From Yamagishiella unicocca (lineage: Eukaryota; Chlorophyta; Chlorophyceae; Chlamydomonadales; Volvocaceae), in the NCBI GenBank assembly GCA_003116995.1, contig BDSL01000134.1, positions 124,001 to 188,000 of the forward strand: DNA of 64,000 nt, read 5' to 3'. This document shows, piece after piece, positions 11,598 to 21,252 of this stretch; the first letter of the stretch is position 1; each line of letters starts with the position of its first letter. Both the position numbers and the translations under genes were made by a program. The notes under the pieces were generated by a model that saw nothing but the letters and a program-made list of their open reading frames with translations, was not told the DNA's origin and made no database searches.

Positions 11598-12583
11598 GTT
11601 TGAATGTTCTTCAGCTACTCTTTAAGGGTTACGCATTTAAATGTGGTTAGAACCTACTACTTTACCTGGGACATCCGTTTTACAGAACTTGGGTTTGTGT
11701 ACGTCGCTCACACCACCTTCGTGTAAAATCGCTTCCGAGCCCCCATCTTCTGGCCCCCCATCTACACCGCCCAATTGCCCGAGAATATTTCTGTACCAAC
11801 CGAAACCCAACAGAAATGAATATACACTTAAAACAGCATGACCATGACACAGCATCATGACACAGCATAAGATGGGCCCCCGACCCTTGGTCAGCGAACA
11901 ATGTTACGTATGCCTCCCCGATCATCAGCGGTCACTGGTAGCTGCCCAGCACCAGGGGCTCCTCCGCCATAGGCAGGACGGGATACAGGCAAGGCCACGG
12001 GCCACACGCCGCTCGTCCGCGGGCAGGCCAGCCGTGGCAAGCCAATCGCCATCAGCGTGCGCCATTAGGGGGATGAGGGGCCGGGAAGCCAGGGTGGAGA
12101 CGCAGGTAGACGCTGCCACGGGTGCAAAGGCCGTGTTGTAACGGCGGTACCATTACAGAGCACAAACCGTGAAGCCCAGCAAGTGATATAGCGGGCCAAC
12201 ACGTGACAGTGCAGCGGCAGGGCGCCGAAACCGCAAGCACCGGGATGACCGACGCGGAGGCGTGTAGGAATACCCGTTAGACGTCGACCCACATCAACCA
12301 GGCCCTGGCCGCGGTCAATGACCGGTCAATGTGGCTGACGAGGTTGGCGGGAACGCCGGAGTGCTCCATGTGCCAGTTCAGCCGGTGCAGGCCTTAGGCG
12401 GCCGACATGGTCGCCCGCCCGAAGGCGGAGGAGCCCAAGTGGGCGACCTTCTGCAACCTGGCACGCACCACACCCACCTGCCCGACCAGGGGCGGGGCCA
12501 TGGGGGCGTCCGTGAAGCGCAGGTTAAAGGAGACGATGTTAGAGTCACGTGAGAGTGGGAAGAGCCGGGGGGCCGGCATTGGG

Positions 12584-12647
12584 GGCCGGGGCGGCGGCCG
12601 GGGCGGCGGCCGGGGCGGCGGCCGGGGCGGCGGCCGGGGCGGCGGCA
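12584..12647 (+). repeat. 12-bp GC-only tandem repeat
   Basis: About five copies of GGCCGGGGCGGC. An overlapping ORF reads as a Gly-Arg repeat in one frame and Ala-rich in the others. I treat these as translations of the repeat. Confidence 0.85.
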
Positions 12648-13591
12648 GAAGCCACCGCAGTGGCAGGGGCGGCCGCCAGAGCAGCGGCAGGGGCCGCCGG
12701 GGTTGCGGCCCCCACACGGAGGAGCTCCACCTTGTCCGGGTTCAGATGCTGACCAGAGATTCACGCAGGATACTGTTGCTATTGATCTAACGATAATGCC
12801 TACAGTGAAGAAGTGAAGAACATACGGCATGGGCTTGAATTTCGTAGGAATTGTAGTACGTCGCTAAACGTCCCGGGGGCCTGTCACGTCGTGAACCACG
12901 TCTATCATGTGCATCGCTGCTATTGAATGACGTATTGCCAATTATCCTTGTAAAGCATTTCGCCACTGTTCTGAGTCCTTTGGCGTACCGGTATTGGCGC
13001 GACGACATCTCAGTGAGTCGGGGCCTGCCTTGTTCTTGAAACAGCAAGTTGCTCTCTTATCGTTTGCCAGACTACGCCGAAGATGACATGATTCGCAGAT
13101 GATAGGAGACTGGTGGGAGGAGCGCATCCGCAACAACAGTGCCCTTTCGTCTGTAGGCGGTGATGTCGGTAGCAACGATCTTGTATGGAAGTCAAGAGGT
13201 CCCCTTCAGGCTGGTCTCGGTAAGCCTGGGCCTCCAGAAGGTAACGCCCCTTCGGCCTGAACAACACGCATCCCGTACCCACTCTGGCCTGTGCATTTAT
13301 AAAACCAGGGACGCCTTCACCTGCCAACAATTGGGGAACGGCTCGGTCTGGACAACGTCCTGCTGGACGGCGCTGTTGCCGCGGTCAACCGCGAAGGCTT
13401 CACTTACGAGACCTTCGAAACCGGCAGTCGTATCAACGTCACTGGTGACCCGCTCCCCGGTAGGCGATTCATACAAACACGTTTTCTCAAGGCGTTGCCG
13501 ATGGCAAAGGAACGCGTTGCCGGATCATGTCTCCCAGGAAGTTCAAGAGAGGGGTGGTGCTACTAATTTTCTGTTCCTTTCCTGTGAGGCG

Positions 13592-13616
13592 CTGGGGGGG
13601 GCTTCGCCCCCCCCAG
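13592..13616. repeat. GC-rich perfect hairpin
   Basis: CTGGGGGGGGC, loop TTC, GCCCCCCCCAG. It lies just beyond the 3' end of the minus-strand AT-hook-like ORF. A similar hairpin with a TTCGCG loop lies at 62712-62752. Confidence 0.85.
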
Positions 13617-13630
13617 ACCCCCCCCTTAAA

Positions 13631-13635
13631 TTACA
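13631..13635 (-). promoter_or_regulatory. TGTAA polyadenylation signal candidate
   Basis: TGTAA on the minus strand, two bases after the TGA at 13640-13638. TGTAA is the usual polyadenylation signal of volvocine algae. Confidence 0.4.
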
Positions 13636-13637
13636 AG

Positions 13638-14124
13638 TCAAAAATGAGTGCCCACCCACGCACCATCGCTTTGGCCCTTGCGCACGCGCTGCGTTTGTGG
13701 CCGGCTCTGCTGTCGGGGTTTCTTGGTGGTGGGCGTCTTGGGGGTTTGGGTTGCTGCCCCCTCATCGCTGACACGGTTGCGGTCCCCCTCGCGGTCCTCA
13801 TCGCCGTCGCCGTCGTCGCTAAGTTCATCGGCCTCATTCAGCTGACGTTTATGCACATGACGGTCATCGTGAGCGTTTGGGGTAAATATGTTGGAGTCGG
13901 CTGTCACGAGCTGCGGCTGCAGCAATGCTGCAGCGTTGCCCATGTCGTCCCCAACGGCTTCCGAAAGGTCTTCGCATTTTTTTACTGTCGGCGTTATTTT
14001 GTTGCTTAGGTGGCCTTCCGCGCTTGGGAAGCTTAGGATCAGAGTACTTTGCCGCGTTCAGATCAGTCAAAAATGCTCCTATGCCCCGTTGACTTCCAGG
14101 CGTGACCTTCTTAGAGCAATCCAT
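13638..14124 (-). pseudogene. Frameshifted AT-hook-like ORF, unrecognised (possible transposon-derived)
   Basis: Starting at ATG 14124 the minus strand encodes a basic segment with GRPPKQQ (AT-hook-like, after KLPKR) that runs into a seven-base A run (positions 13983-13977). Continuing in the neighbouring frame gives a coherent acidic-then-basic tail (NEADELSDDGDGDEDREGD, then TPKTPTTKKPRQQ) ending in TGA at 13638. Together about 160 residues. Joining the frames needs one base removed from the A run, so it is either a pseudogene, a sequencing error at a homopolymer or programmed slippage. The composition suggests a nuclear DNA-binding protein; no catalytic domain is visible. Confidence 0.4.
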
Positions 14125-17100
14125 GGTTCACCATTAATCCTGAAGTGATTGCATGATTGCATGACTCCTTTTAGTATAAATTAGGTGGGCCTTTGCGAAA
14201 ACAGGCAATTTTCGGCAAAAAACGAAAACGTACGGCTGGACTGCGCTCGGTTCCTTTTTTTCCAGCCCAAGAAACCCGATTTATTCCTAAAAAGGAATAT
14301 ATTCCTCAAAAAAAATCACTGGCTGGTGCAAGTTGTAGTTGCTGGCGGGACCCTGTACTGCTGTCGAATGGTAGGGATCCCACGGCAAAGTGGCCCGGCG
14401 TATCCTTGGCCCGTATCGCAACGCTTTCGTTCGCGCCTTCGTCTATTTCCCACCATGCAGCATGCATTTGTTTCGCCAATGATGTACGGGAGCTCCCGCT
14501 AACGAACCCAACTGCTCCTTGGTTGTCCCCTTGCCATAACAGCTGTTGCTTGTGCAGGCCCGACAGCCGCTGTGCCGGCAGGTGCGTGGGGTGGGGTCAG
14601 ACAACGTTGTAGCAGCTCTGAAGGCCGCCAGCCTGCTGTGTGAGGTTCCTGCACTCCTCAGTTAGTCGGAAGGTGATTCGCTTCCAGCTGAACTTACTTG
14701 ACCCCCCTCCCGGCAGTGATTTCAGCCGTCTTGCTGCCTGCTGCTTTCGCCTGCACTTCGCCGCGCCCGTTTGCCCCTTGGCATGTTGGGTCGCATCCGC
14801 TCCTGAGAGGCCTGCTATGTTGAGCGGGAGAAATCACACCCGTCGGTGATGACGCACATTGCTTCCGTCATACCCCACCCATGTGCGCATTCTGTGCTGT
14901 GTGGTCGCGTGCATGTACGTACCTCGACCCACCCCTTGATCTCGTACCCATGTCCTGAAAGCGCGTCTGCCAGCAACACGTCCTGTCGCATGCACCTGGG
15001 AGGCTTGAGCTCTGCGGTAACCTCATGGCAGCGATCTTGGCGTGGTGGAGGCTGGGCAGCCTTGGGTTCTTGCCGTTGGGTTGCGCAGACCCCTTGCAGT
15101 AGGGTTTGTGCAACAGTGATGTGTCGCCTTATTTTCCACTACCGCCCCACATTTTCATATGCCCTTCATCATGCAGTTGACGCATCCGCCGGTGCAGCTG
15201 CTGGCGTTTCGCAAAGTGGGTATTCAACACAGTGTATCGCGGGGTTTCCTGCATAAGTGCATCGTACGGTGCTACGCCTTAACGCTACATCCTGTCACGT
15301 GTTCGTTTAATGTGTGTCATGGTAGTGACGTGACACGAGGGGCTTTCGCCTGTGCCGTTCGGCATTATGTCTCGTGCAGGTGTTTGGTATAGTGCGCTGT
15401 CACCTTTTCCGTCAGTTCTTCGCCAGGCTGTTCGGAGGTGGTGCTCCTGGCGTGGCGGCAGCACCTCTCAGCCATCGGCATGCTTGTCTCCCGCCTCAGC
15501 AGCTACCCAGCTTCGTGAGGCCGGCAGCTCCTATGGGAGTACGACATCTAGCCTGCGCCGGCGCATCCCGCCACTGCCCGTGCAACAGGTCAACACGTGA
15601 TGTTCCAATTGCTAGACATTGCGGTGCTGCTGGTGTCGTGGACGTTTCTAGAGCTGCGCGATGCGACGGGAGCGGTAAATGTGCTGCTGCGGGTCCTGAG
15701 CGACGCCGGCTGCTGCCCGCAGCACTGTGGGGGCGCTAGGGTGGCGCGGCCGGCACATCAATGCGCTAATGCCTTTGTGGTTCGGTGGTTGTATCGTGTT
15801 TGCGTACATCAAGTTCCGCTTTCGACAGAGATGAGGACATTGATGCAGTGTGGGTGGTGCTAGTAACTGTCGCTGGTTTGGGTGTGCGCTTTCTTCTTGC
15901 CGAGCGCGCCTCGATAGGTCGCAGGGTCTGGAAGTCGTGCCCTATGGCAGCCAACTCATGGTTACTAATAGTAACTTACTATGGTAGTTATGTACATCAA
16001 GGATCGTAACTACCATAGTAACTTACTATGGTAGTTAGGTACATCAGGGATCGTTACCCCTCCGGCATAGTTAGATGGTGGTTACGATACTCGTTTCCTG
16101 ACTATGACAATGGCAGGGGGTAACCATCCTGTAATTTACATAACTACCGTGGTAATGACAGTTGTGACACATGTGCGTGACACATATCTGGCCCCATATG
16201 TGACGTTTGTGACACCTACTGGGTGTATCATATCTCTGATGGCAAACTGCGAATTGGTGAGACCCATCTGTCTGCCATGATATATTTAGTAATCTGTAAG
16301 CTATTATTTCCACACAAAACTCGACCAAACGCACCTAGATATGCCTTGTCTCCCGCGCGCACCCGGCACCACGATAGGTCGCAGGGTCTGGAAGTCGTGC
16401 GTGGAGCCGTGTGCCTAGAGCATTGGTTGTACGTACACATTCATTTGCGGTTAACGGAGCACCTTGATCGACATCGCGCGCCTGGTAGGATTCTTATGGA
16501 TGATATGTGTGAATGTGTGTGTGGCTTCACCGCTACCCGTGATGATGTAAGCGTCGGTAAAGTTATAATAATGCCCGTGCGCGTGCGTGACTAACTATGC
16601 GGTTCGTATGCACCCAAGGCTTCTCACATAGCGGAGCACCGAATGCGTGCAGCTTACGTTCATGAGCTCAGCCACCGCCCGGAACCAATGCGTGATCTGC
16701 CTGCTTAGCAACAGTAATTTTGGTTCTACCTCTTGGTCTGGACCCCACTGTAACCGTTACAACAAAAAAAAGTAATTTTGCTGCGACAAGAACGCCACAA
16801 GCCATCGCTTGGATGGTCTACAGGTAAATATAAACCTACCCTATCGACTTTTCTATTCAAGAGCCGACCCACTCTGACCCACGGGCTATCCTCTCATACC
16901 CGGCCATCGCAACGATTGCGGTTGCCTCTCCCTCGCGCACCGATCCCAGCCACGCAACAAGCCCAGTATTGAGGACTACACAGCGCCGGCAACACCAGAC
17001 GTGCCCGTTGGTTCCGCTTTTGGTCTGGCGCCGATTATAGCAAGTACACCTACTACTGCCAGCACTTCCCCCGGGGTGGTTGGTGCCGCTGGATCGTTCT

Positions 17101-18270
17101 CTGGGCCCTTGTCAGGGGTTTTCTAATGGTTTGCCGTATCTCAGGCGAATGACTTTCTCGGTGCGGTTCCCTCAGTGTCAGGCGATGCGCCCGATGGCTC
17201 TACCAGCTCTGCCTTCAAGCCTGGGAGTGACAGTTATAACTACCACCACGACTGGCAGAGCACCGTCAGCGTCCGTGTCAGCGGTGTCAGGAGCGAGCAA
17301 CAGCAGCAGCAGCAGCTCCACTACCAGCAACAGCAACAGTGCCGCCTTAATACAGCGGGGCGGCATGCCTCTACTGTAGCGCGATACTACCACCGATTAG
17401 ATGCCCACGCGGGCCCTTATGCATATTCGATGTCATGTGCATATGACGGCACGGCCGCCCCGACGGCATCAGGGATTCACGCAGCAGGCTTGTGTTTTGA
17501 TTCTGACTCTTGTTCTCTGGTAAGATTCACTCGTGTTAAGCGCTTATGTCTCTGATATGGCCTCAAAGGGCACGGGCTCGTGCAGGCGATGCCTACAAAC
17601 ATCCTGCTGTAATTCGGTATGGCTGAGGGGTGGTGCCACTGGTCTGGATTTTATTACATCACGCTACAAACCTACCGGCAACAGTGCCCCTATCAGATTA
17701 CTGCGCACGTAAGTCGAGGGTGTTCAGGCAAGCCTAAAAAAATGTAGCGTGGAGCCGCAGACATGCGGCACAATGGGGTGCGAGCGGATGTGTGCGCCGC
17801 CATCCTCGATGAGTGATCGGGATGCACACCCTCATCCTAGGACTTGCTCTAGCGAGCGTAATCTGATGTATCATGTGATATTTTCCACATGTTTCCGTGC
17901 CATATCTCATCCTTCCATGTCCTGAAGCCGTTCGACAAATTTGGTTAATATGGAAGGGATACACTTGTCTACATTCGGGCTATCTATAATAAATGCCTGA
18001 CCACGGGGACAACGAATCCCCAGCACAGATTTGCGCACATCTAGGATCTAGCGCAGCCCATAAGCCTGTGGTGAATCAATGGGGCTGTCGTGTGCATCAA
18101 ATGATAATAACGTGCATGGCATGTTGCAAGATGAACAGAGAACAGTCTTCCAAAAACATGTACGACTGACTTATGGATTCAGCTGCGTATTCAGGGACCT
18201 CAATTCGCAATCCCCTGATACAGCGGTCTTTCATTCTCATAGTATAGAGGAGGGTACACATTTGTGTGCG
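14125..18270. other. Intergenic interval without recognised gene
   Basis: ORFs here are short and show no family motif. Around 16970-17125 and 17150-17380 the plus strand has open, Ser/Thr/Ala-rich coding-like stretches (with EDYTAPATPDVPVGSAFG and a CAG-rich run) separated by a stop. They could be a relic or an unrecognised exon pair. The repeat-flanked block at 15912-16400 is listed separately. Confidence 0.4.
15912..16400. mobile_element. Hairpin-rich block between perfect 29-bp direct repeats
   Basis: A perfect 29-bp sequence beginning CGATAGGTCGCAGGGTCTGG is present at 15912-15940 and again at 16372-16400. Between them lie palindromes (TAACTACCATAGTAA facing TTACTATGGTAGTTA, 15965-16040) and repeated TGTGACAC/GTGACACAT words at about 16160-16215. 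This suggests an insertion or a segmental duplication. No ORF of interest is inside. Confidence 0.5.
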
Positions 18271-18274
18271 ATTC

Positions 18275-18282
18275 TTATTTAA
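18275..18282 (+). promoter_or_regulatory. TATA-like box of the BAR gene
   Basis: TATTTAAG about 80 bp upstream of the ATG at 18361, consistent with a transcription start near 18305. Confidence 0.45.
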
Positions 18283-18360
18283 GGTGCCGCTCAATACATT
18301 AACATATTGACAGCCGCAGTCAGCGTCACCCCTTTCAGTCGCCGTCCAGCAACAACTACA

Positions 18361-20527
18361 ATGGGTCACGGATGGCGCCGTGTTATGGAGAATGTCCGTC
18401 AGAAGGTCGGTGCAGACCGCACTTTCAAGGCGACTTCCAACGCGCGGAACGAGGCCATGTTCAAAGAGGCCACCGATTTCTGCTCCCATCTGCGGCTGCT
18501 GGAGCGGGATCTACGTAGTATGCACAAAGAAATCGATGGTAATGCAACGTTTCTTGGCCGTATGCCAATCCCTAACCTGGGGTGACTGGTCAACAAACAT
18601 GGTGGCAAGTACAGTGCCTGCCCGTTCGCCACTTACGAAGTTGAATGTGCAATGCTGCAGGCAAATTTGCTAATTTGCGCAACATTCTTTCTTCGCCGCT
18701 GCCACGCGCATACGAGGAGGGCCTGAACGGCGCAGTGCCGTGCTCGGAGGACCCTAAGCTCATTGGCCAGGGCGTCGGGCTCGAGTGCTTGCAGCAAGCC
18801 GCCAACGACCTTAGGTTGCGCCTTGATGAGGAGGTCATCAAGCCTCTTCGGTCATGGCTCATTGCTTACCGGACCGTCTGCGTAAGTATGCTGGCAAGCC
18901 CTGCATATAAAACTGCAGCAGTTCGACATTGCCTCTTCCACCTAATGCATTACAGGATCGCATGGAGAAGCTTGAGGCTCTGCGCCTGGAGCTTGACTCT
19001 CGACGGCGCACCGTCGACACGTTGATGGGTGAGCTTTTACCTCTCCTCCCCTGCCTCCCTCTCCTGATGATTGACACCGGGCCCTGCCGGCGCGGCTGAA
19101 GGGGGGAAAGTGGCGACGGAGACCCTCCCTTCCCTCTCCTGCTGATTGACATCGGCACCTGCCGGGGCGGCTGAAGCGGGGGATTGGCGACACAAACCCT
19201 GGGAATGAGAGAACCCAACATGTACCTATGTTAGGTGTCAGGGAGGTTATCTTCATCAAACACCACAATAAGTGCATGGCTTCGGGCTTCGCACCCTCCC
19301 TGCCATGTTGTGCTACAGACAAGGTGGACCGCCTGGAAAAAACGCAGCCCACGCCGCAGCAGAAAGAGAAGCACGAGCAGGACATGGAGAAAATGGCACA
19401 ACTCCTGCAACACAAGCGAGACAAGCTAACCCGTAAGTGGGCTATCTCCTGGGCCAGTCTGGCATGCATTGTTGTAGGAAGGGAAACGCGTGTTTTGCCG
19501 TGTATTGTCCAGTGCGTCGTCACATATGACCCATCGGCAACCTGCACCGGGCTGACAGGCACGATGCACGCCTATCGAGAGTTGGAGCAGACGGTGTTTA
19601 ACTCGCTCAACACGCTCATCAAGGACACTGGAGTCCTGCGCGACTATACGGGTTTGTCGCTACAAATACTGCAGGTATGATGCGTGAATGCTGGGCGTCG
19701 TCATGCGATGATGCGGGGATCACAGCGCCAATGATATGTTAATGCATGTTTTGTGGGGTCGAGGTTGCTTTGCGTAGGACAACATCAACCACGATTGGAC
19801 GACGTCAACCGCGATTACGGAAGCAAAAAGAATATAACGTTCAGAATGAATTATATGTTTTTTGTGTATGATTTGAACGTGGCTCGTGTCACAGTGTACG
19901 CTACACTGGAAATCAATCCCGTGTGCCCCCTGTAATTGCAGGATTGCTATCAGAGGAGCCATGCGGCCTTCAGCACCGCAACCCCGCTGCTCGATTATAA
20001 CTCGACGTCGGACAATTTGTTTAACCAGCAATCAGCGTACCAGCATATGCCCATCGTCGAAAAGGTGAGCCCACAAACTGAGAAAATATATCATTGCCTG
20101 TGGTTAATGGGCTGCATGTTTTTGTGGGCCGTAATGGGAAGCTTCGGGCGGAAATGGCCCGACTTGCTATTTGTACTCCATGCCTGAATTTCGGGCCCTG
20201 TTCGCATCCCCCCCCCAGACGCAGTCGGAGCGCGCGCTTATGGTGCGACAGCTGTCGGAGCGCCCGCAGGGAGGTCGAATGAACGCCAAGGACGTTGACC
20301 GAGGCATGGGCATGTACGCTCCGGCATCGGATGACGGTGGCGATGCCATGCAATACGGCATCGACCAGCAGGTTCAGCCCCAAGTGACGGGCATGTCTGG
20401 TTATGCAGACCAGCAGCAGGCTGGTGCGAACCCGTACCACGCCGCCTACCAGCCGAGCCCGCATGCTACTCGCTACATGACGTCTCCATCTCCGTCGGCA
20501 TGGCAGACGCAGCTGGTGCAGTACTGA
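18361..20527 (+). CDS. BAR-domain (amphiphysin/Rvs-like) protein
   Basis: Seven exons with compatible phases: 18361-18538, 18661-18881, 18956-19028, 19319-19432, 19559-19674, 19942-20064 and 20219-20527 (TGA), giving 377 residues. The ATG follows ACAACAACTACA, a favourable algal context. The N-terminus (WRRVMENVRQKVGADRTFK, then MFKEATDFCSHLRLLERDLR) resembles the first helix of N-BAR/amphiphysin/Rvs161 proteins. Charged helices continue through DRLEKTQPTPQQKEKHEQD and YRELEQTVFNSLNTLIKDTG. BAR dimers are banana-shaped and bind or bend membranes in endocytosis and vesicle traffic. After residue 270 the tail is disordered and rich in Gln, Tyr, Pro and Met, with no SH3 domain visible. Codon use is less GC-biased than in the genes at 21-39 kb. 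BAR identity rests on motif resemblance only. Confidence 0.7.
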
Positions 20528-21212
20528 AAAGTTTTATATAGGAAAGGAGGGGGGTAATATTGAGACGCGCCGGGACATGCCAATGCTTGTTATGGTGCAA
20601 TGTGATCCATGAACGAACCATGACAGCTGGGGATTTTGGTGGACCACAGGGTTGACTCGACGCAGTAGGCGTGGATCTTTATCAGTAAAACCGTTATGTT
20701 TCATGGGTGGACAAAACCTGGCAATTAGGTGCGGTTTCCAACTTTGACAGGATGACATAGAGGATGGCTTCATCCATACAGGATAGCGCAAGTGGCCCAG
20801 TCGGCCTACAGTAGTTAGTATGGTGAGAAGAACGGCCCCTATCCGTCCGAGGCTCTGGCGGCTACGGAAGGAGGAGTTGCATGTCGATCATTTGTCGAGT
20901 TCAGGCCTTGATTAGGATAAGGACCAGACATAACTTTTGGACTGTGGATAGGCTAGGTGGAAGAGACTCCAGACCTTGCAAGTGTGCCGTTGCACTTAGG
21001 CGCCGCACGGGGAGCATTTCGGCTCCTCGGCCCGCAGCTATGCGTTGCAAGGGAGGCGCGTAGAGTCGAAGGCAGGAGGAGGTTGCAGGTGGTGACTTGC
21101 ACCGTGTACATGACGTAGGCTACAGCGGCATTACGAGAGCCGCGTGCCTAAATAACTCGGAGAAGCTGCAGTGCGCGTCATGAGGTTCTCGGTCAGACAC
21201 GTGTTTTCAACC
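20528..21212. other. Intergenic, converging 3' ends
   Basis: Space between the BAR gene stop and the 3' end of the minus-strand membrane protein gene. No TGTAA for the BAR gene was seen here and no further gene is evident. Confidence 0.5.
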
Positions 21213-21217
21213 TTACA
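21213..21217 (-). promoter_or_regulatory. TGTAA polyadenylation signal of the minus-strand membrane protein gene
   Basis: TGTAA on the minus strand 36 bp beyond the stop at 21253. It implies a very short 3' UTR. Confidence 0.5.
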
Positions 21218-21252
21218 ATTTCGAAATCCTCGGCCCAACAGCCGGACGCCAG

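Larger units (their letters stand above)
11598..13637. other. Interval with mobile-element debris, no intact gene
   Basis: No complete gene recognised. A stretch at 13303-13566 (+) is open for 87 codons with alga-like codon choice (contains LDNVLLDGAVAAVNREGF) but has no start codon until 13501. The opposite strand at 13010-13330 is open with a plausible but unidentified sequence. Neither shows a family motif I recognise; both may be remnants of mobile elements. Confidence 0.4.

Noticed and set aside
12407..12790. RGG-box-like ORF (GRGGGRGGGRGGG)
   Set aside because: Produced by the 12-bp GC repeat; no conserved flanking sequence or exon structure.
20171..20218. Start of the last BAR exon as an independent short gene
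   Set aside because: The polypyrimidine tract and CCAG at 20218 and matching phase with the previous exon show it is an internal acceptor.
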